Assembly: GCF_026625785.1 (NCBI RefSeq)
Contig: NZ_CP113063.1
Span: forward strand, 5,022,001-5,086,000
Length of the DNA: 64,000 nt
DNA from: Gordonia sp. SL306
Lineage (GTDB): Bacteria > Actinomycetota > Actinomycetes > Mycobacteriales > Mycobacteriaceae
Direction of reading: 5' to 3'
Shown here: positions 26,331-35,542 of the stretch, in pieces
Layout: every line of letters begins with the position of its first letter
Numbering within the stretch: the first letter of the stretch is position 1
Notes under the pieces: generated by a model
Database searches by the model: none
What the model saw: only the letters and a program-made list of their open reading frames with translations
What the model was told of the DNA's origin: nothing
Translations under genes and position numbers: made by a program

Positions 26331-28112
26331 ATGACCACTCCGCCCGCCGAAGCGGGTCCACGTCCCGCCGTCGTCGTGGTGTCCGCCGATCATGCCGACA
26401 CCCTCATGTCCGAGTTCGAGCGATATCGGCGCGACTACGACATCACCTGCGCGAGTTCGGCGATCGAGGCGATCGCTCTGCTCGGCAGGCTCCGGAGTGA
26501 AGGGCATCAGGTGGCCCTGATCGTCACCGAATCCGAACTCTCCGACATGAATCTCCTCGAGGCGCTCTCGACGTTCCGCAGTATCGTGCCGACCGCCCGG
26601 CGGGTCGTCGGGATCCACTGGAGCCGTTTCCTCCAGGACAGTGAGACGCTGCGGCCTGCCCTGCAGAAGGGCAAGTTCGATACGTTCCTCCTCATCCCGC
26701 GCGGACCGCGGGACGAGGAGTTTCATTACGCGATCACCGAACTCCTGTCGGACTGGGGCGCGACCGTCGCAGCGCCGGAGGTCGAGGTGCTCCGTATCAT
26801 CAGCCCCGCCCTCACGCCACTGACGATGTCGATCCGGGACTTCCTCGAACGAATGGGCATGCCGTACCGGACATATCCTCCCGACAGCTCCGCGGGACGA
26901 GCCGCCATCGCGCTCTGGTCCGCCGACGGCAACCGGATCCCCGCCGAGAGCAACCTGTTTCCCGACGACGGCACCGCCGCGCCGGGTGGGTCACACACCT
27001 CGGTACCCACGCCGCTGGTGCATTCTCTCCGGGGCGCCGCCGACGCGGTCATCTCGCCGGACTCGGTGCGTGACGTCGCGGAGATGCTCTACGGCCGCCC
27101 CTCCGACATCGAGCTCGAGACCATCGTCGACCTGGCAGTGGTCGGGGCGGGACCGGCCGGCCTCGCTGCCGCCGTGTATGCGGCGTCGGAGGGACTGAGC
27201 ACCGTCGTCATCGAGTCGGAGGCCATCGGCGGGCAGGCGGGCACGAGCTCGATGATCCGCAACTACCTCGGTTTCCCCAGGGGTATCTCGGGCATGCGGC
27301 TCGCCCAGCGGGCGCGTACCCAGGCCGTCCGCTTCGGTGCGCGGTTCTTCACGGGCTGGCCGGTGGAGAGTCTCGTCGTCGAGGACTCCTCCGCGCCCTA
27401 CCGCCTGCGGACCGAGGGCGGCGAGGTCTGTGCTCGGTCCGTCCTGATCAGCACCGGCGTCGCCTACCGTCGCCTCGGCGTCGCCGATCTCGAGGATCTC
27501 GTCGGCCTCGGCGTCCATTACGGCGCGGCGATGAGCGCGGCCCGGGAAATGGACGGACACGATGTGTTCGTGGTCGGCGGCGGCAACTCGGCAGGCCAGG
27601 CGGCGATCCACCTCGCCCGGTACGCGCGTTCGGTCACGATCGTGGTCCGACGACCCGATCTCACCTCGACGATGTCGCAGTATCTGATCGGGGAGATCGC
27701 CTTCAACCCCCGCATCACGGTGCGCGGCTCGAGCGAGGTCGTCGACGGCGGCGGTGCCGGCCGTCTGGAATGGATTACGTTGCGCGACAGGATCACCGGG
27801 AATCAAGAGCGATGCGCGGCCGCAGGTCTGTTCCTGCTCCTCGGCGCATCGCCGCACTGCGACTGGCTGCCGGACGACGTGGAGCGCGACGACGACGGCT
27901 TCGTCCTGACCGGTCGGGAAGTTTCGCACGATCGCTGGCTCGGCGATGTGCCACCGGCCAACCTCGCCACCAGCGAACCCGGCCTGTTCGCCGCCGGTGA
28001 CATCAGGGCGGGCTCGATGAAGCGGGTGGCCGCGGCCAGCGGTGAGGGGGCCAGTGTGGTACCCCTCGTGCACACGTGGCTGGAATCGTTGCGACAGGTC
28101 CAGCCCTCATGA
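26331..28112 (+). CDS. Receiver-like / thioredoxin-reductase-like fusion flavoprotein without redox cysteines
   Basis: The product is 593 aa. Residues 1-~135 resemble a response-regulator receiver. The usual phospho-acceptor position reads LIVTESELSDMNLLEAL, so the Asp appears to be replaced. Residues ~150-190 resemble a thioredoxin/glutaredoxin fold (ISPALTPLTMSIRDFLERMG). Residues ~265-593 form the two-Rossmann thioredoxin reductase body: VVGAGPAGLAAAVYAASEG at ~270, GGQAGTSSMIRNYLGFP, GGGNSAGQAAIHLARYA at ~415 and LFAAGDIRAGSMKRVAAA. The CxxC that should precede the second Rossmann loop is replaced by GAAM (residues ~398-401). It is therefore unlikely to reduce thioredoxin and may be a redox sensor or an oxidoreductase for another acceptor. 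Confidence 0.85.
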   Translation: MTTPPAEAGPRPAVVVVSADHADTLMSEFERYRRDYDITCASSAIEAIALLGRLRSEGHQVALIVTESELSDMNLLEALSTFRSIVPTARRVVGIHWSRFLQDSETLRPALQKGKFDTFLLIPRGPRDEEFHYAITELLSDWGATVAAPEVEVLRIISPALTPLTMSIRDFLERMGMPYRTYPPDSSAGRAAIALWSADGNRIPAESNLFPDDGTAAPGGSHTSVPTPLVHSLRGAADAVISPDSVRDVAEMLYGRPSDIELETIVDLAVVGAGPAGLAAAVYAASEGLSTVVIESEAIGGQAGTSSMIRNYLGFPRGISGMRLAQRARTQAVRFGARFFTGWPVESLVVEDSSAPYRLRTEGGEVCARSVLISTGVAYRRLGVADLEDLVGLGVHYGAAMSAAREMDGHDVFVVGGGNSAGQAAIHLARYARSVTIVVRRPDLTSTMSQYLIGEIAFNPRITVRGSSEVVDGGGAGRLEWITLRDRITGNQERCAAAGLFLLLGASPHCDWLPDDVERDDDGFVLTGREVSHDRWLGDVPPANLATSEPGLFAAGDIRAGSMKRVAAASGEGASVVPLVHTWLESLRQVQPS

Positions 28113-28149
28113 CGACGACTGCGTTCCCCGCCGCTCGGCACGCGGCCGA

Positions 28150-29271
28150 TCAGTCGCGAATCCCCCGATAGATCCCACGGCGCACGATCCATGGCTGTAG
28201 CACCGAATCGATCGACCATGCCGGGAACCGGAAGGGCCTGCCATTGGGCGCGAAGACCTCGAGTCCATCGGGCTGGACGCCGACGACCGATCCCCAGCGT
28301 CGGCTCCGGGGCCGGTAGCTGCGCAGCGGTCGCCCGGCGAACGATGCCGTGACGTTGTGCGCCACGAGCCGATCGGCCCGGTTGCGTGCTGAGTTGCGCA
28401 GCGGGTCGGTGGCGGCGACGTCCCCGACCGCGAAGACGTTGTCCTGGCCGTGAACTCGGAGATCCGTGGTGACCCGGACGAAGCCGCGATCGTCGAGGAG
28501 ATCGGCGGGGAGCCATTCGGTGTTGGGCCGGACCGCGCCGATCGCCCAGATGACCGCGTCGGCGCGCGTCGGCTGCTGACCGGTGGACCAGGTGACCGGC
28601 TCGGCGGTGATCCGATCGACGGCCCCTCCATCCGGGATCACCGCGCGGTGGCCGGGGTGCACTGTCACCCCGAGTCGATCGAGCCGCCGGCGCACGTGAT
28701 GCCAGACCCGTGGATGATGCTGGGGGAGTGCGCGATCGCCCGGAAAGTACAGATCAACGGTCTTGCCGGGCCAGACGCCCGCGACGTTGGCCGCCGCGCT
28801 GACCGCGGCGGCCCCGCCACCGATCACCGCCACCGACGACACAGCCGACAGCCGCTCGTGCGTGGATTCGAGGTCTGCGTCGACCTCGTCGATCGACTGT
28901 AGCGTCGGCTGCCGCCAGAATCCGTTACGCACCCCGGTCGAGATGACAAGGGCGTCATAGCTCTCGACGACAACGTCACCGTCGCCACCACAGACCGCGA
29001 CGGTGCGTGCGGCCGGGTCGAGACCGGTGAGGGTGCCGTGGACGACGCGCACACCGTCGAGCCCGCGGAACCTGGTGAACGGAATCCAATAGTCCCGGCG
29101 CCACGCTTCCGGCCGGGCGATCCGGCTGCCGACCTCCTGTCCGCTCACGAGTCCGGGTTTGACGGAGACCCCGACGACGTCGTGGTGGCGGGCCAGGTGG
29201 ATCGCGGTGAGGATGCCGGTGTCGCCGAGCCCGGCGACCACGATCCGCCGGGCGGAGGTGCCGTCAGCCAT
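28150..29271 (-). CDS. NAD(P)/FAD-dependent oxidoreductase (NDH-2/AIF-like)
   Basis: The product is 373 aa. The first dinucleotide loop is VVAGLGDTGILTAIHLA, the second is VAVIGGGAAAVSAAANVAG near residue 150, and the FAD-closing motif is VFAVGDVAATDPL near 300. The layout is that of pyridine-nucleotide disulfide-fold enzymes such as type II NADH dehydrogenase or FSP1/AIF. There is no active-site CxxxxC, so it is not a disulfide reductase. It overlaps the DUF1295 gene by 8 bp, which suggests a joint function at the membrane. The substrate is unknown. Confidence 0.8.
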   Translation of the reverse strand: MADGTSARRIVVAGLGDTGILTAIHLARHHDVVGVSVKPGLVSGQEVGSRIARPEAWRRDYWIPFTRFRGLDGVRVVHGTLTGLDPAARTVAVCGGDGDVVVESYDALVISTGVRNGFWRQPTLQSIDEVDADLESTHERLSAVSSVAVIGGGAAAVSAAANVAGVWPGKTVDLYFPGDRALPQHHPRVWHHVRRRLDRLGVTVHPGHRAVIPDGGAVDRITAEPVTWSTGQQPTRADAVIWAIGAVRPNTEWLPADLLDDRGFVRVTTDLRVHGQDNVFAVGDVAATDPLRNSARNRADRLVAHNVTASFAGRPLRSYRPRSRRWGSVVGVQPDGLEVFAPNGRPFRFPAWSIDSVLQPWIVRRGIYRGIRD

Positions 29272-30166
29272 GCGACGCCGCCCGTGGCGGTCGCGGCAGG
29301 AAGCGGGGCACCCGGTCGATGACCGCCTGGTATCCGGGACGGCGCTCGAGGCTGCGCTTCTCCATCATCGGGATACTCGCACCCTCGAACAGCGCGAGCA
29401 TGATCACCGCCCCGGCGAACAGCCACCACGCGTCGGTCGGTGCTGCGGCGACTCCGAAGAGTGCCAGCGCGAACCAGAACGAGAACTCGCCGAAGTAGTT
29501 CGGATGCCGGGACCAGCTCCACACGCCCCGATCCATGACGTCACCGGGTCGGCGGTGATCGGCGAACACACGCAGTTGCCGATCGGCGACGGATTCGAGC
29601 AGAACCGCGCCGAGCCCGACCACGAACGCCACGACGACGAGCCAGAACGGCCCGTCGGACGGCCGGGTCACCGCCACGTACACGGGGAGCATGCCGACGA
29701 ACACCTGGAGGGTGGGGATGACGTGGATCGCGAAGAGATCCGCCGGCCACGACCACCTTCCCGCGCTCTCGCGGATCATGCCGTAGCGCCAGTCCTCGTG
29801 ATGGAGACCCGGGAAGGTACTCACCCAGTTCGCCGTGAGCCGGACCGCCCAGACCATCACCACGATCGTCAGCATCCACGATCGGAGATCATCGATGCCG
29901 AGATCGCCGCGCCACCACCAGAAGACCAACATCAAGGGCGGTATGACGCTCCAGTAGGCGTCGTAGAAACTCGAGTTCCGGTAGTGGCGACTGAATCCGA
30001 AGATCACCAGAGTGGCGAGGAGGTCGGCGATCAGCGTGTCCAGCCACAGCGCGGACGTGGCGGGTCCCCAGATCAGCCACAGCGCCGCCACGGCGACAGC
30101 GATCACATAGGCGATCGTGATACGGACGAGGCCGTGGGCTCGTCGGCTCGTTTCAAGGGTCGACAT
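29264..30166 (-). CDS. DUF1295 / steroid 5-alpha-reductase-like membrane protein
   Basis: The product is 300 aa with about seven hydrophobic helices. The C-terminal SWSRHPNYFGEFSFWFALALFG and the LERRPGYQAVIDRVPRFLP tail are the DUF1295 (isoprenylcysteine methyltransferase/steroid reductase superfamily) signature. Members reduce lipid double bonds with NADPH or methylate prenyl groups. It is paired by overlap with the flavoprotein 28150-29271, which could supply electrons. A lipid substrate is inferred. Confidence 0.82.
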   Translation of the reverse strand: MSTLETSRRAHGLVRITIAYVIAVAVAALWLIWGPATSALWLDTLIADLLATLVIFGFSRHYRNSSFYDAYWSVIPPLMLVFWWWRGDLGIDDLRSWMLTIVVMVWAVRLTANWVSTFPGLHHEDWRYGMIRESAGRWSWPADLFAIHVIPTLQVFVGMLPVYVAVTRPSDGPFWLVVVAFVVGLGAVLLESVADRQLRVFADHRRPGDVMDRGVWSWSRHPNYFGEFSFWFALALFGVAAAPTDAWWLFAGAVIMLALFEGASIPMMEKRSLERRPGYQAVIDRVPRFLPRPPRAASHG

Positions 30167-30185
30167 GGTGCGCGACGCTCGACCG

Positions 30186-31217
30186 TCAGATCAGGGTCGC
30201 GAGTTGTTCGACGTCGGCGACGCTGCCGGGCGACACCAGCATGGTCGTCACACCGGCGGACTCCCAGCGGGCGACCTGGTCGCGGACGTGTGCGATGTCC
30301 CCGACAATCGCGGAATCCTCCACCACCTCGTCCGGGATGATGCTGGCCGCCTCGTCCTTGCGTCCGGCGCGGAACAGCGCGGTGACCTCGTCGACCACCT
30401 CGGCAAATCCCATCCGGCGGTACACCTCGGCATGGAAGTTCGTGTCCTCGCTGCCCATGCCGCCCATGTAGAGCGCCAGGAACGGCTTGATCGCCTCGTA
30501 ACTGGCGGATCGGTCATCGGTGATCACGATCTGGGCGGTCGCGCAGATCTCGAAATCCTCGCGGCTCCGTCGTGCCCCGGTGCGCGCGAAACCCTCGTCG
30601 AGCCATTCGTTGTACGTGTCAGCCAGGCGCGGCGTGTAGAAGAGTGGCAGCCAACCGTCGGCGATCTCGGCGGCCAACGCGATGTTCTTCGGCCCCTCGG
30701 CCCCGAGCATCACCGGGATGTCGGCGCGCAATGGATGCGTGATCGGTTTCAGTGGCTTGCCGAGCCCGGTGGTGTCGTCGCCGGCCAGCGGCAGCGGATA
30801 ATGCGGTCCCGCGCTGGTCACGGGCGCCTCACGGGCCCAGACCTGTCGCATGATGTCCACGTACTCGCGCGTCCGCGCCAGCGGCTTGGCGAATCGCTGC
30901 CCGTACCATCCTTCGACGACCTGCGGGCCGGAGACACCGAGGCCGACGATGTGTCGTCCACCGGAGAGATGATCGAGGGTCAGGGCCGCCATCGCGCAGG
31001 CCGTCGGCGTTCGCGCGGACAGCTGGAGCACCGAGGTGCCGAGGCGTACGCGTTCGGTCGTCGAGCCCCACCAGGCGAGAGGAGTGTAGGCATCCGATCC
31101 CCAGGCCTCGGCGGTGAACACGCTGTCGAAGCCTGCCGATTCGGCGGCCGCCACCAGTTCGGCGTGGTTCTTCGCCGGCCGCGCGCCCCAATATCCCAGC
31201 TGTAGACCGAGTTTCAT
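30186..31217 (-). CDS. LLM-class F420-dependent oxidoreductase
   Basis: The product is a 343-aa luciferase-like TIM barrel. MKLGLQLGYWGARPAKNHAE at the N-terminus, FDSVFTAEAWGSDAYTPLAW, RVRLGTSVLQLSARTP and GRHIVGLGVSGPQVVEGWYG are typical of the mycobacterial F420-dependent group (Rv3520c-like). Substrate unknown. It precedes the DUF1295 gene by 19 bp and may share its transcript. Confidence 0.85.
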   Translation of the reverse strand: MKLGLQLGYWGARPAKNHAELVAAAESAGFDSVFTAEAWGSDAYTPLAWWGSTTERVRLGTSVLQLSARTPTACAMAALTLDHLSGGRHIVGLGVSGPQVVEGWYGQRFAKPLARTREYVDIMRQVWAREAPVTSAGPHYPLPLAGDDTTGLGKPLKPITHPLRADIPVMLGAEGPKNIALAAEIADGWLPLFYTPRLADTYNEWLDEGFARTGARRSREDFEICATAQIVITDDRSASYEAIKPFLALYMGGMGSEDTNFHAEVYRRMGFAEVVDEVTALFRAGRKDEAASIIPDEVVEDSAIVGDIAHVRDQVARWESAGVTTMLVSPGSVADVEQLATLI

Positions 31218-31262
31218 ATCGCTCCCGTGTTGATCGTCGCCGGCCGGAGGGGCCGATTGTCC

Positions 31263-32381
31263 TCAGCCTAGAGTGTCGTCTCCCAGCATCTCGCGCACAT
31301 CGCGCGCCAACGCGAGGCACGACGTCAGACCAGGCGATTCGATTCCGAACATGTTGACCAGGCCCGGCATGCCGTGCTCGGTGGGGCCCTGGAGGAGGAA
31401 GTCGGCGGCGGGCTCACCGGGACCGCTCAGCTTCGGCCGGACGCCGGCGTAGGCGGGCGCCAGCGCGTGGTCGGGCAGCTCTGGCCAATACCGACGGATC
31501 TCGGCGTAGAACCGATCGGCGCGGTCGGGATCGACCCGATAGTCCACCTGGTCGGTCCACTCGACGTCGGGTCCGAAGCGGGCTGCACCTCCCATATCCA
31601 GGGTCAGGTGGACCCCGAGGCCACCATCGGTGGGCACCGGGTAGATGAGTCGACGGAACGGCACCGGACCCGCGGACAGGGAGTAGTAGTTCCCCTTCGC
31701 CAGCCTGCGTGCCGGGATCCGGTCCGCCGGGAACCCGTCGAGCGAACCGGCGAGATCCCACGCTCCGAGACCCGCGCAATTGATCAGCGCCCGGCACCGG
31801 AGAGACCCGGCATCGGCGACGTCGAGCGTCATCGGTGAACCTTCCCGAACCGACCCTGAGACCACGCGGCTGCCGAGCGCGACACCTGCTCCGGCCGCCT
31901 CCGCGTCGGCCCGCAGCGCCCGCATGAGGCCGTGGCTGTCGACGATGCCGGTCGACGGCGACAACAGCCCTGCGACGCCGACGAGGTGCGGCTCGAGTCC
32001 GCGCAGCCCCGACGCATCGAGCTTCTGCAGATCCGTGACACCGTTCGCGGCCGCATGCGAAGCGATCTCGTCCAGCCGACCGATCTGGTCATGCGCCGTC
32101 GCGACGATGATCTTGCCCAGGCGACGATGCGGCACCCCGCGGTCGGCGCAGTATCGGTAGAGGAGCTCGCGTCCGCTGACACAGGCGGACGCCTTGCGGC
32201 TGCCCGTCGGATAGTAGATACCGGCGTGGATGACTTCGGAATTGTGCGAACTCGTCTGCGTGCCAACGGCACTCTCGGCCTCGAGGACGAGTACCTCGTG
32301 ACCGGCGCGCGCCAGGTCACGGGCCACGGCAAGGCCGACGACACCGGCACCGACGACGACGGCATCGACAGTCTCCACCAC
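31263..32381 (-). CDS. FAD-dependent oxidoreductase, L-2-hydroxyglutarate oxidase (LhgO)-like
   Basis: The product is 372 aa from GTG 32381. The open frame reaches 32819, but the extra part is antisense to the neighbouring gene. [20 protein letters not shown] binds [24 protein letters not shown] is strongly typical of the L-2-hydroxyglutarate oxidase/glycerol-3-phosphate-type DAO group. [32 protein letters not shown] and [18 protein letters not shown] support that. The enzyme would oxidise a 2-hydroxy acid to the keto acid with FAD. A TACCCT box lies 7 nt before the start. The product differs from YgaF-type proteins in no feature I could see. Confidence 0.8.
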   Translation of the reverse strand: MVETVDAVVVGAGVVGLAVARDLARAGHEVLVLEAESAVGTQTSSHNSEVIHAGIYYPTGSRKASACVSGRELLYRYCADRGVPHRRLGKIIVATAHDQIGRLDEIASHAAANGVTDLQKLDASGLRGLEPHLVGVAGLLSPSTGIVDSHGLMRALRADAEAAGAGVALGSRVVSGSVREGSPMTLDVADAGSLRCRALINCAGLGAWDLAGSLDGFPADRIPARRLAKGNYYSLSAGPVPFRRLIYPVPTDGGLGVHLTLDMGGAARFGPDVEWTDQVDYRVDPDRADRFYAEIRRYWPELPDHALAPAYAGVRPKLSGPGEPAADFLLQGPTEHGMPGLVNMFGIESPGLTSCLALARDVREMLGDDTLG

Positions 32382-32388
32382 GATGTCG

Positions 32389-32394
32389 AGGGTA
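32389..32394 (-). promoter_or_regulatory. -10 box of a leaderless transcript (LhgO-like gene)
   Basis: On the minus strand TACCCT ends 7 nt before the GTG at 32381. Confidence 0.45.
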
Positions 32395-32420
32395 GTGAGC
32401 CCCAGCGGCCCTGAGAAGAC

Positions 32421-32426
32421 TAGATT
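32421..32426 (+). promoter_or_regulatory. Candidate -10 box for the nitroreductase-like gene
   Basis: TAGATT lies ~36 nt before the GTG at 32463, which follows a GAGGGGAT ribosome site. It is divergent from the LhgO-like promoter about 30 bp away. Confidence 0.45.
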
Positions 32427-32462
32427 GGGCGACACCTGCCATCGTCGCTCGAGGGGATCTCT

Positions 32463-32810
32463 GTGAACCGGTTTCAGCAGACAGCATCGATCGTCAACAA
32501 GCTCGTGACACCGGTGCTGCGGCTCCCGGGTCTCAGGTCGGTCCTCGGCCGGTCGATCATGGTCCTCCGATACACCGGGCGCACCTCGGGCAAAGCCTTC
32601 GAGCTCCCCGTCGGCTACCGCCGCGACGGCGGCGATATCGTCGTCGGGGTGGCGATGCCGGACAAGAAGAGTTGGTGGCGAAACTTCACCGGTGAGGGAG
32701 GCCGCGTCACCATGGTGATCGACGGGACGACACGCACCGGACACGCGATCAGTCGCCGCGACGACAAGGGCCAGGTGCTGGTCCGGATCGCCGTGGACAC
32801 CGACAGCTGA
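32463..32810 (+). CDS. Ddn-type nitroreductase/quinone-reductase-family (deazaflavin) protein
   Basis: The product is 115 aa with a GTG start. It has the small split-barrel fold with [21 protein letters not shown] and [19 protein letters not shown], the typical TGRKSG...P-V and W-W/xN signatures of the Ddn/F420 nitroreductase-like group. It would use F420H2 or related flavin. It precedes the cyclase-family gene by 26 bp. Confidence 0.75.
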   Translation: MNRFQQTASIVNKLVTPVLRLPGLRSVLGRSIMVLRYTGRTSGKAFELPVGYRRDGGDIVVGVAMPDKKSWWRNFTGEGGRVTMVIDGTTRTGHAISRRDDKGQVLVRIAVDTDS

Positions 32811-32836
32811 GCCGCACAACTCCCGAAGGACCCCCG

Positions 32837-33607
32837 ATGACAGTCATCGACACACTTCTCAGTTCGCTCGCCGACGGCTCGGTCTCGGTCGTCGACCTCA
32901 CCGCGCCGCTGAGCCCGACCACACCGGTCCTGCAGCTGCCGCCGCCCTTCGCCAACACGATCTCGATGTCCCTGGAGACCGTGAGCGACTTCGACGACAA
33001 CGGACCGTTCTGGGGCTGGCACAACATTCACACCGGCGAGCACACCGGTACCCACGTCGATGCCCCCAGCCACTGGGCGACCGGCCGCGAGGGTAGTTCC
33101 GTCGACCAGATCCCACCGGGTCGTCTGGTGCGTCCGGCGGTGCTCCTCGACTTCACCGACGCGGTTGCCGAAGATCCGGACTTCCTTTTGGAACCAGAGC
33201 ATCTCGACGCCCATGTTGCGGAGAACGGACCGCTGCCGGACGGTGCCTGGCTGCTGTTCCGGACCGGATGGAGCCGATTCAACACCGACGCCGGCCGGTT
33301 TCTCAACGCCGACGACGACGGACCGCACAGCCCGGGAGTCTCGGTGGCCGCCGCGCAGTGGCTGGCGTCGTCGCCGATCACCGGATACGGCGTGGAGACG
33401 GTCGGCATCGACGCCGGACAGGCAGCGGCCATGGACCCGATCTTCCCGGCCCACCACCACCTGCTCGGCGCTGACAAATACGGGCTGACGCAGCTCCAGA
33501 ATCTCGGAGCCGTTCCTCGTTCCGGCGCGATGCTGGTCGTCTCACCGTTGCCGATCGTCGGCGGAACCGGCTCGCCCGCACGAGTTCTCGCCCTCGTCCC
33601 GGCCTGA
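32837..33607 (+). CDS. Cyclase-family metal hydrolase (kynurenine formamidase/isatin hydrolase fold)
   Basis: The product is 256 aa. The metal-binding motif H69-x3-H73-x-D75-x3-H79 ([12 protein letters not shown]) is complete, and the second-shell region [11 protein letters not shown] and PAHHHLL follows. Characterised members hydrolyse N-formylkynurenine or isatin with Mn2+/Zn2+. The start ATG 32837 is followed by a standard β-strand lead. The gene is 12 bp from the TPP enzyme gene, so the two probably form a two-step pathway. The substrate cannot be fixed from sequence. Confidence 0.82.
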   Translation: MTVIDTLLSSLADGSVSVVDLTAPLSPTTPVLQLPPPFANTISMSLETVSDFDDNGPFWGWHNIHTGEHTGTHVDAPSHWATGREGSSVDQIPPGRLVRPAVLLDFTDAVAEDPDFLLEPEHLDAHVAENGPLPDGAWLLFRTGWSRFNTDAGRFLNADDDGPHSPGVSVAAAQWLASSPITGYGVETVGIDAGQAAAMDPIFPAHHHLLGADKYGLTQLQNLGAVPRSGAMLVVSPLPIVGGTGSPARVLALVPA

Positions 33608-33619
33608 TCGGCCGACACC

Positions 33620-35251
33620 ATGGCGTGCGTGGCGGACGTCGTCGCCCAGACCCTCGTCGAACTGGGCGTCGGGACCTGCTTCGGGGTGGTCGGTAGCGGC
33701 AACTTCGTCCTCACCAACGCCCTTCGGGCACGCGGTGTGCCCTTCGTGGCGACGCGTCACGAAGGGGGCGCTGCGTCGATGGCCGACGGGTACGGTCGCG
33801 TTGCCGATGTGCCGGCGCTGGTGTCGGTGCACCAGGGCTGCGGACTGACGAACGCGATGACCGGCATCGCCGAGGCGGCCAAGAGTCGCACCCCGATGCT
33901 GGTGTTGGCCGCGGACTCCGCGGCCGGCGCGGTGCTCTCGAACTTCAACATCGATCAGGACGCTCTGGCCCGTAGTGTCGGTGCCGTCGCCGACCGTGTC
34001 CACGGGCCCGGTTCCGCCGTTGCCGACGTGACTCGCGCATATCGCACTGCCGTGCAGGGCAGGCGTACCGTCGTCCTGAGTCTGCCGCTCGACATCCAGG
34101 CCGCCGAGCTCGCCGCGCCGGATGCTGCCGCCACCCTGCTCACCTGCGATCCGGTTCGGCCGTCCGCGGATTCCGTTGCGGCACTGCAGGAGTTGATCGA
34201 GGCGGCGGAGCGGCCGGTGTTCGTGGCCGGACGTGGGGGTCGTGCCGCCGGGGCCCAGATCGCCGAGCTCGCCGCGCGTGCCGGTGCGCTCGTCGCGACA
34301 TCTGCGGTCGCGAACGGGTTGTTCCGTGGCGACCACTTCGATCTCGGAATCTCCGGTGGCTTCTCCACCCCACTCACCGCTGAGCTGATCCGTTCCGCCG
34401 ACCTGATCGTGGGGTGGGGTTGTGCGCTCAACATGTGGACGATGCGGCACGGGACACTCATCGGCGCACAGACTGCCGTCGTGCAGGTCGACGACGATCA
34501 GAGCGCCCTCGGGGCCCATCGCCCGATCACCATGGGAATCCATGGGGACTGCGGCGCGACCGCGGCCGATCTGATCGATGCGATCGTGGAGGAGCGCACC
34601 GGATACCGGACCGTGGAGGTGGCGCGACGCCTGGCGGCCGGGCGACGCTGGAACGACGTGACCACGACGGACATCTCGACGGCCGACCGCATCGATCCGC
34701 GGGTGTTCAGCGCCGTACTCGATGGCGCACTGCCGTCCGAGCGCGTCGTCGCGGTCGACTCCGGCAACTTCATGGGTTATCCCAGTGCCTATCTACGGGT
34801 TCCCGACGAGAACGGTTTCGTGTTCACCCAGGCCTTCCAGTCCATCGGACTCGGCCTGTCCAGCGGGATCGGCGCCATGCTCGCGCGACCCGACCGGCTC
34901 GCGGTGGTCGCCGCAGGCGACGGGGGATTCCTGATGGGCGTCGCGGAGTTGGAGACGGCTGTCCGGCTGGGTCGGCCGATGCTGATCGCCGTGTACGACG
35001 ATGCCGCATACGGCGCCGAGGTGCACCACTTCGGCCCCGACACCGACCTCGGTTCGGTCACCTTCCCGGACACCGACATCGCCGCGCTGGCCCGCGGTTT
35101 CGGCGCTGCCGCGGTCACGGTCAGAAGCCGCGCCGACATGGAACACGTTGTGACGTGGCTCGATTCCCCCTCAGGGGTGCTGGTCGTCGATGTGAAGATC
35201 GCTTCCGACGGCGGGGCCTGGTGGCTGGCCGAAGCCTTCACAGGACATTGA
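33620..35251 (+). CDS. Thiamine-pyrophosphate-dependent enzyme (acetolactate synthase/decarboxylase-like)
   Basis: The product is 543 aa with the three-domain layout of the POX/AHAS family. The N-terminal PYR domain has the activating Glu (RHEGGAASMADGYGR, residue ~48). The central Rossmann-like domain spans ~190-330. The C-terminal PP domain has AAGDGGFLMGVAELETAV followed by YDDAAYGAE, where the usual NN is replaced by DD. It should decarboxylate a 2-oxo acid. It is the last gene of the 32463-35251 unit. Confidence 0.85.
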   Translation: MACVADVVAQTLVELGVGTCFGVVGSGNFVLTNALRARGVPFVATRHEGGAASMADGYGRVADVPALVSVHQGCGLTNAMTGIAEAAKSRTPMLVLAADSAAGAVLSNFNIDQDALARSVGAVADRVHGPGSAVADVTRAYRTAVQGRRTVVLSLPLDIQAAELAAPDAAATLLTCDPVRPSADSVAALQELIEAAERPVFVAGRGGRAAGAQIAELAARAGALVATSAVANGLFRGDHFDLGISGGFSTPLTAELIRSADLIVGWGCALNMWTMRHGTLIGAQTAVVQVDDDQSALGAHRPITMGIHGDCGATAADLIDAIVEERTGYRTVEVARRLAAGRRWNDVTTTDISTADRIDPRVFSAVLDGALPSERVVAVDSGNFMGYPSAYLRVPDENGFVFTQAFQSIGLGLSSGIGAMLARPDRLAVVAAGDGGFLMGVAELETAVRLGRPMLIAVYDDAAYGAEVHHFGPDTDLGSVTFPDTDIAALARGFGAAAVTVRSRADMEHVVTWLDSPSGVLVVDVKIASDGGAWWLAEAFTGH

Positions 35252-35542
35252 AGCCGTTGACACGAGACGGATGCCGACGAGTCGGAACAACGGGCCGGTA
35301 GTAATTGCCGAAAAGCCAACGGATAATGGCGTGGTTGTTGGCCTTCATTCGGTCCGGTTAGGGCCGTAAACGATCGCTCGGGACGGGGCAGAGGTTGAAT
35401 CGTGCTGACTTGTAGAACTCGTTCAACCATGCAGCGAGATCATTCACTCGCGCATGCTCGGCTACGCCAAGGGAATGCGGCGGCGGGTCGGACGCACTGC
35501 CACGCTTGACCCCGTGGGGCACTGAGGTGTGGCCATCTCATC
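35252..35542. other. Gene-poor, less GC-rich gap (291 bp)
   Basis: No convincing gene. It is visibly richer in A and T than its flanks and marks the left border of the putatively acquired block. Short inverted repeats (CCAAC...GTTGG near 35318-35343) are present. A minus-strand frame ending at about 35362 could encode a short peptide (VNDLAAWLNEFYKSARFNL) that I could not place and that may be a remnant of a mobile-element gene. Confidence 0.4.
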
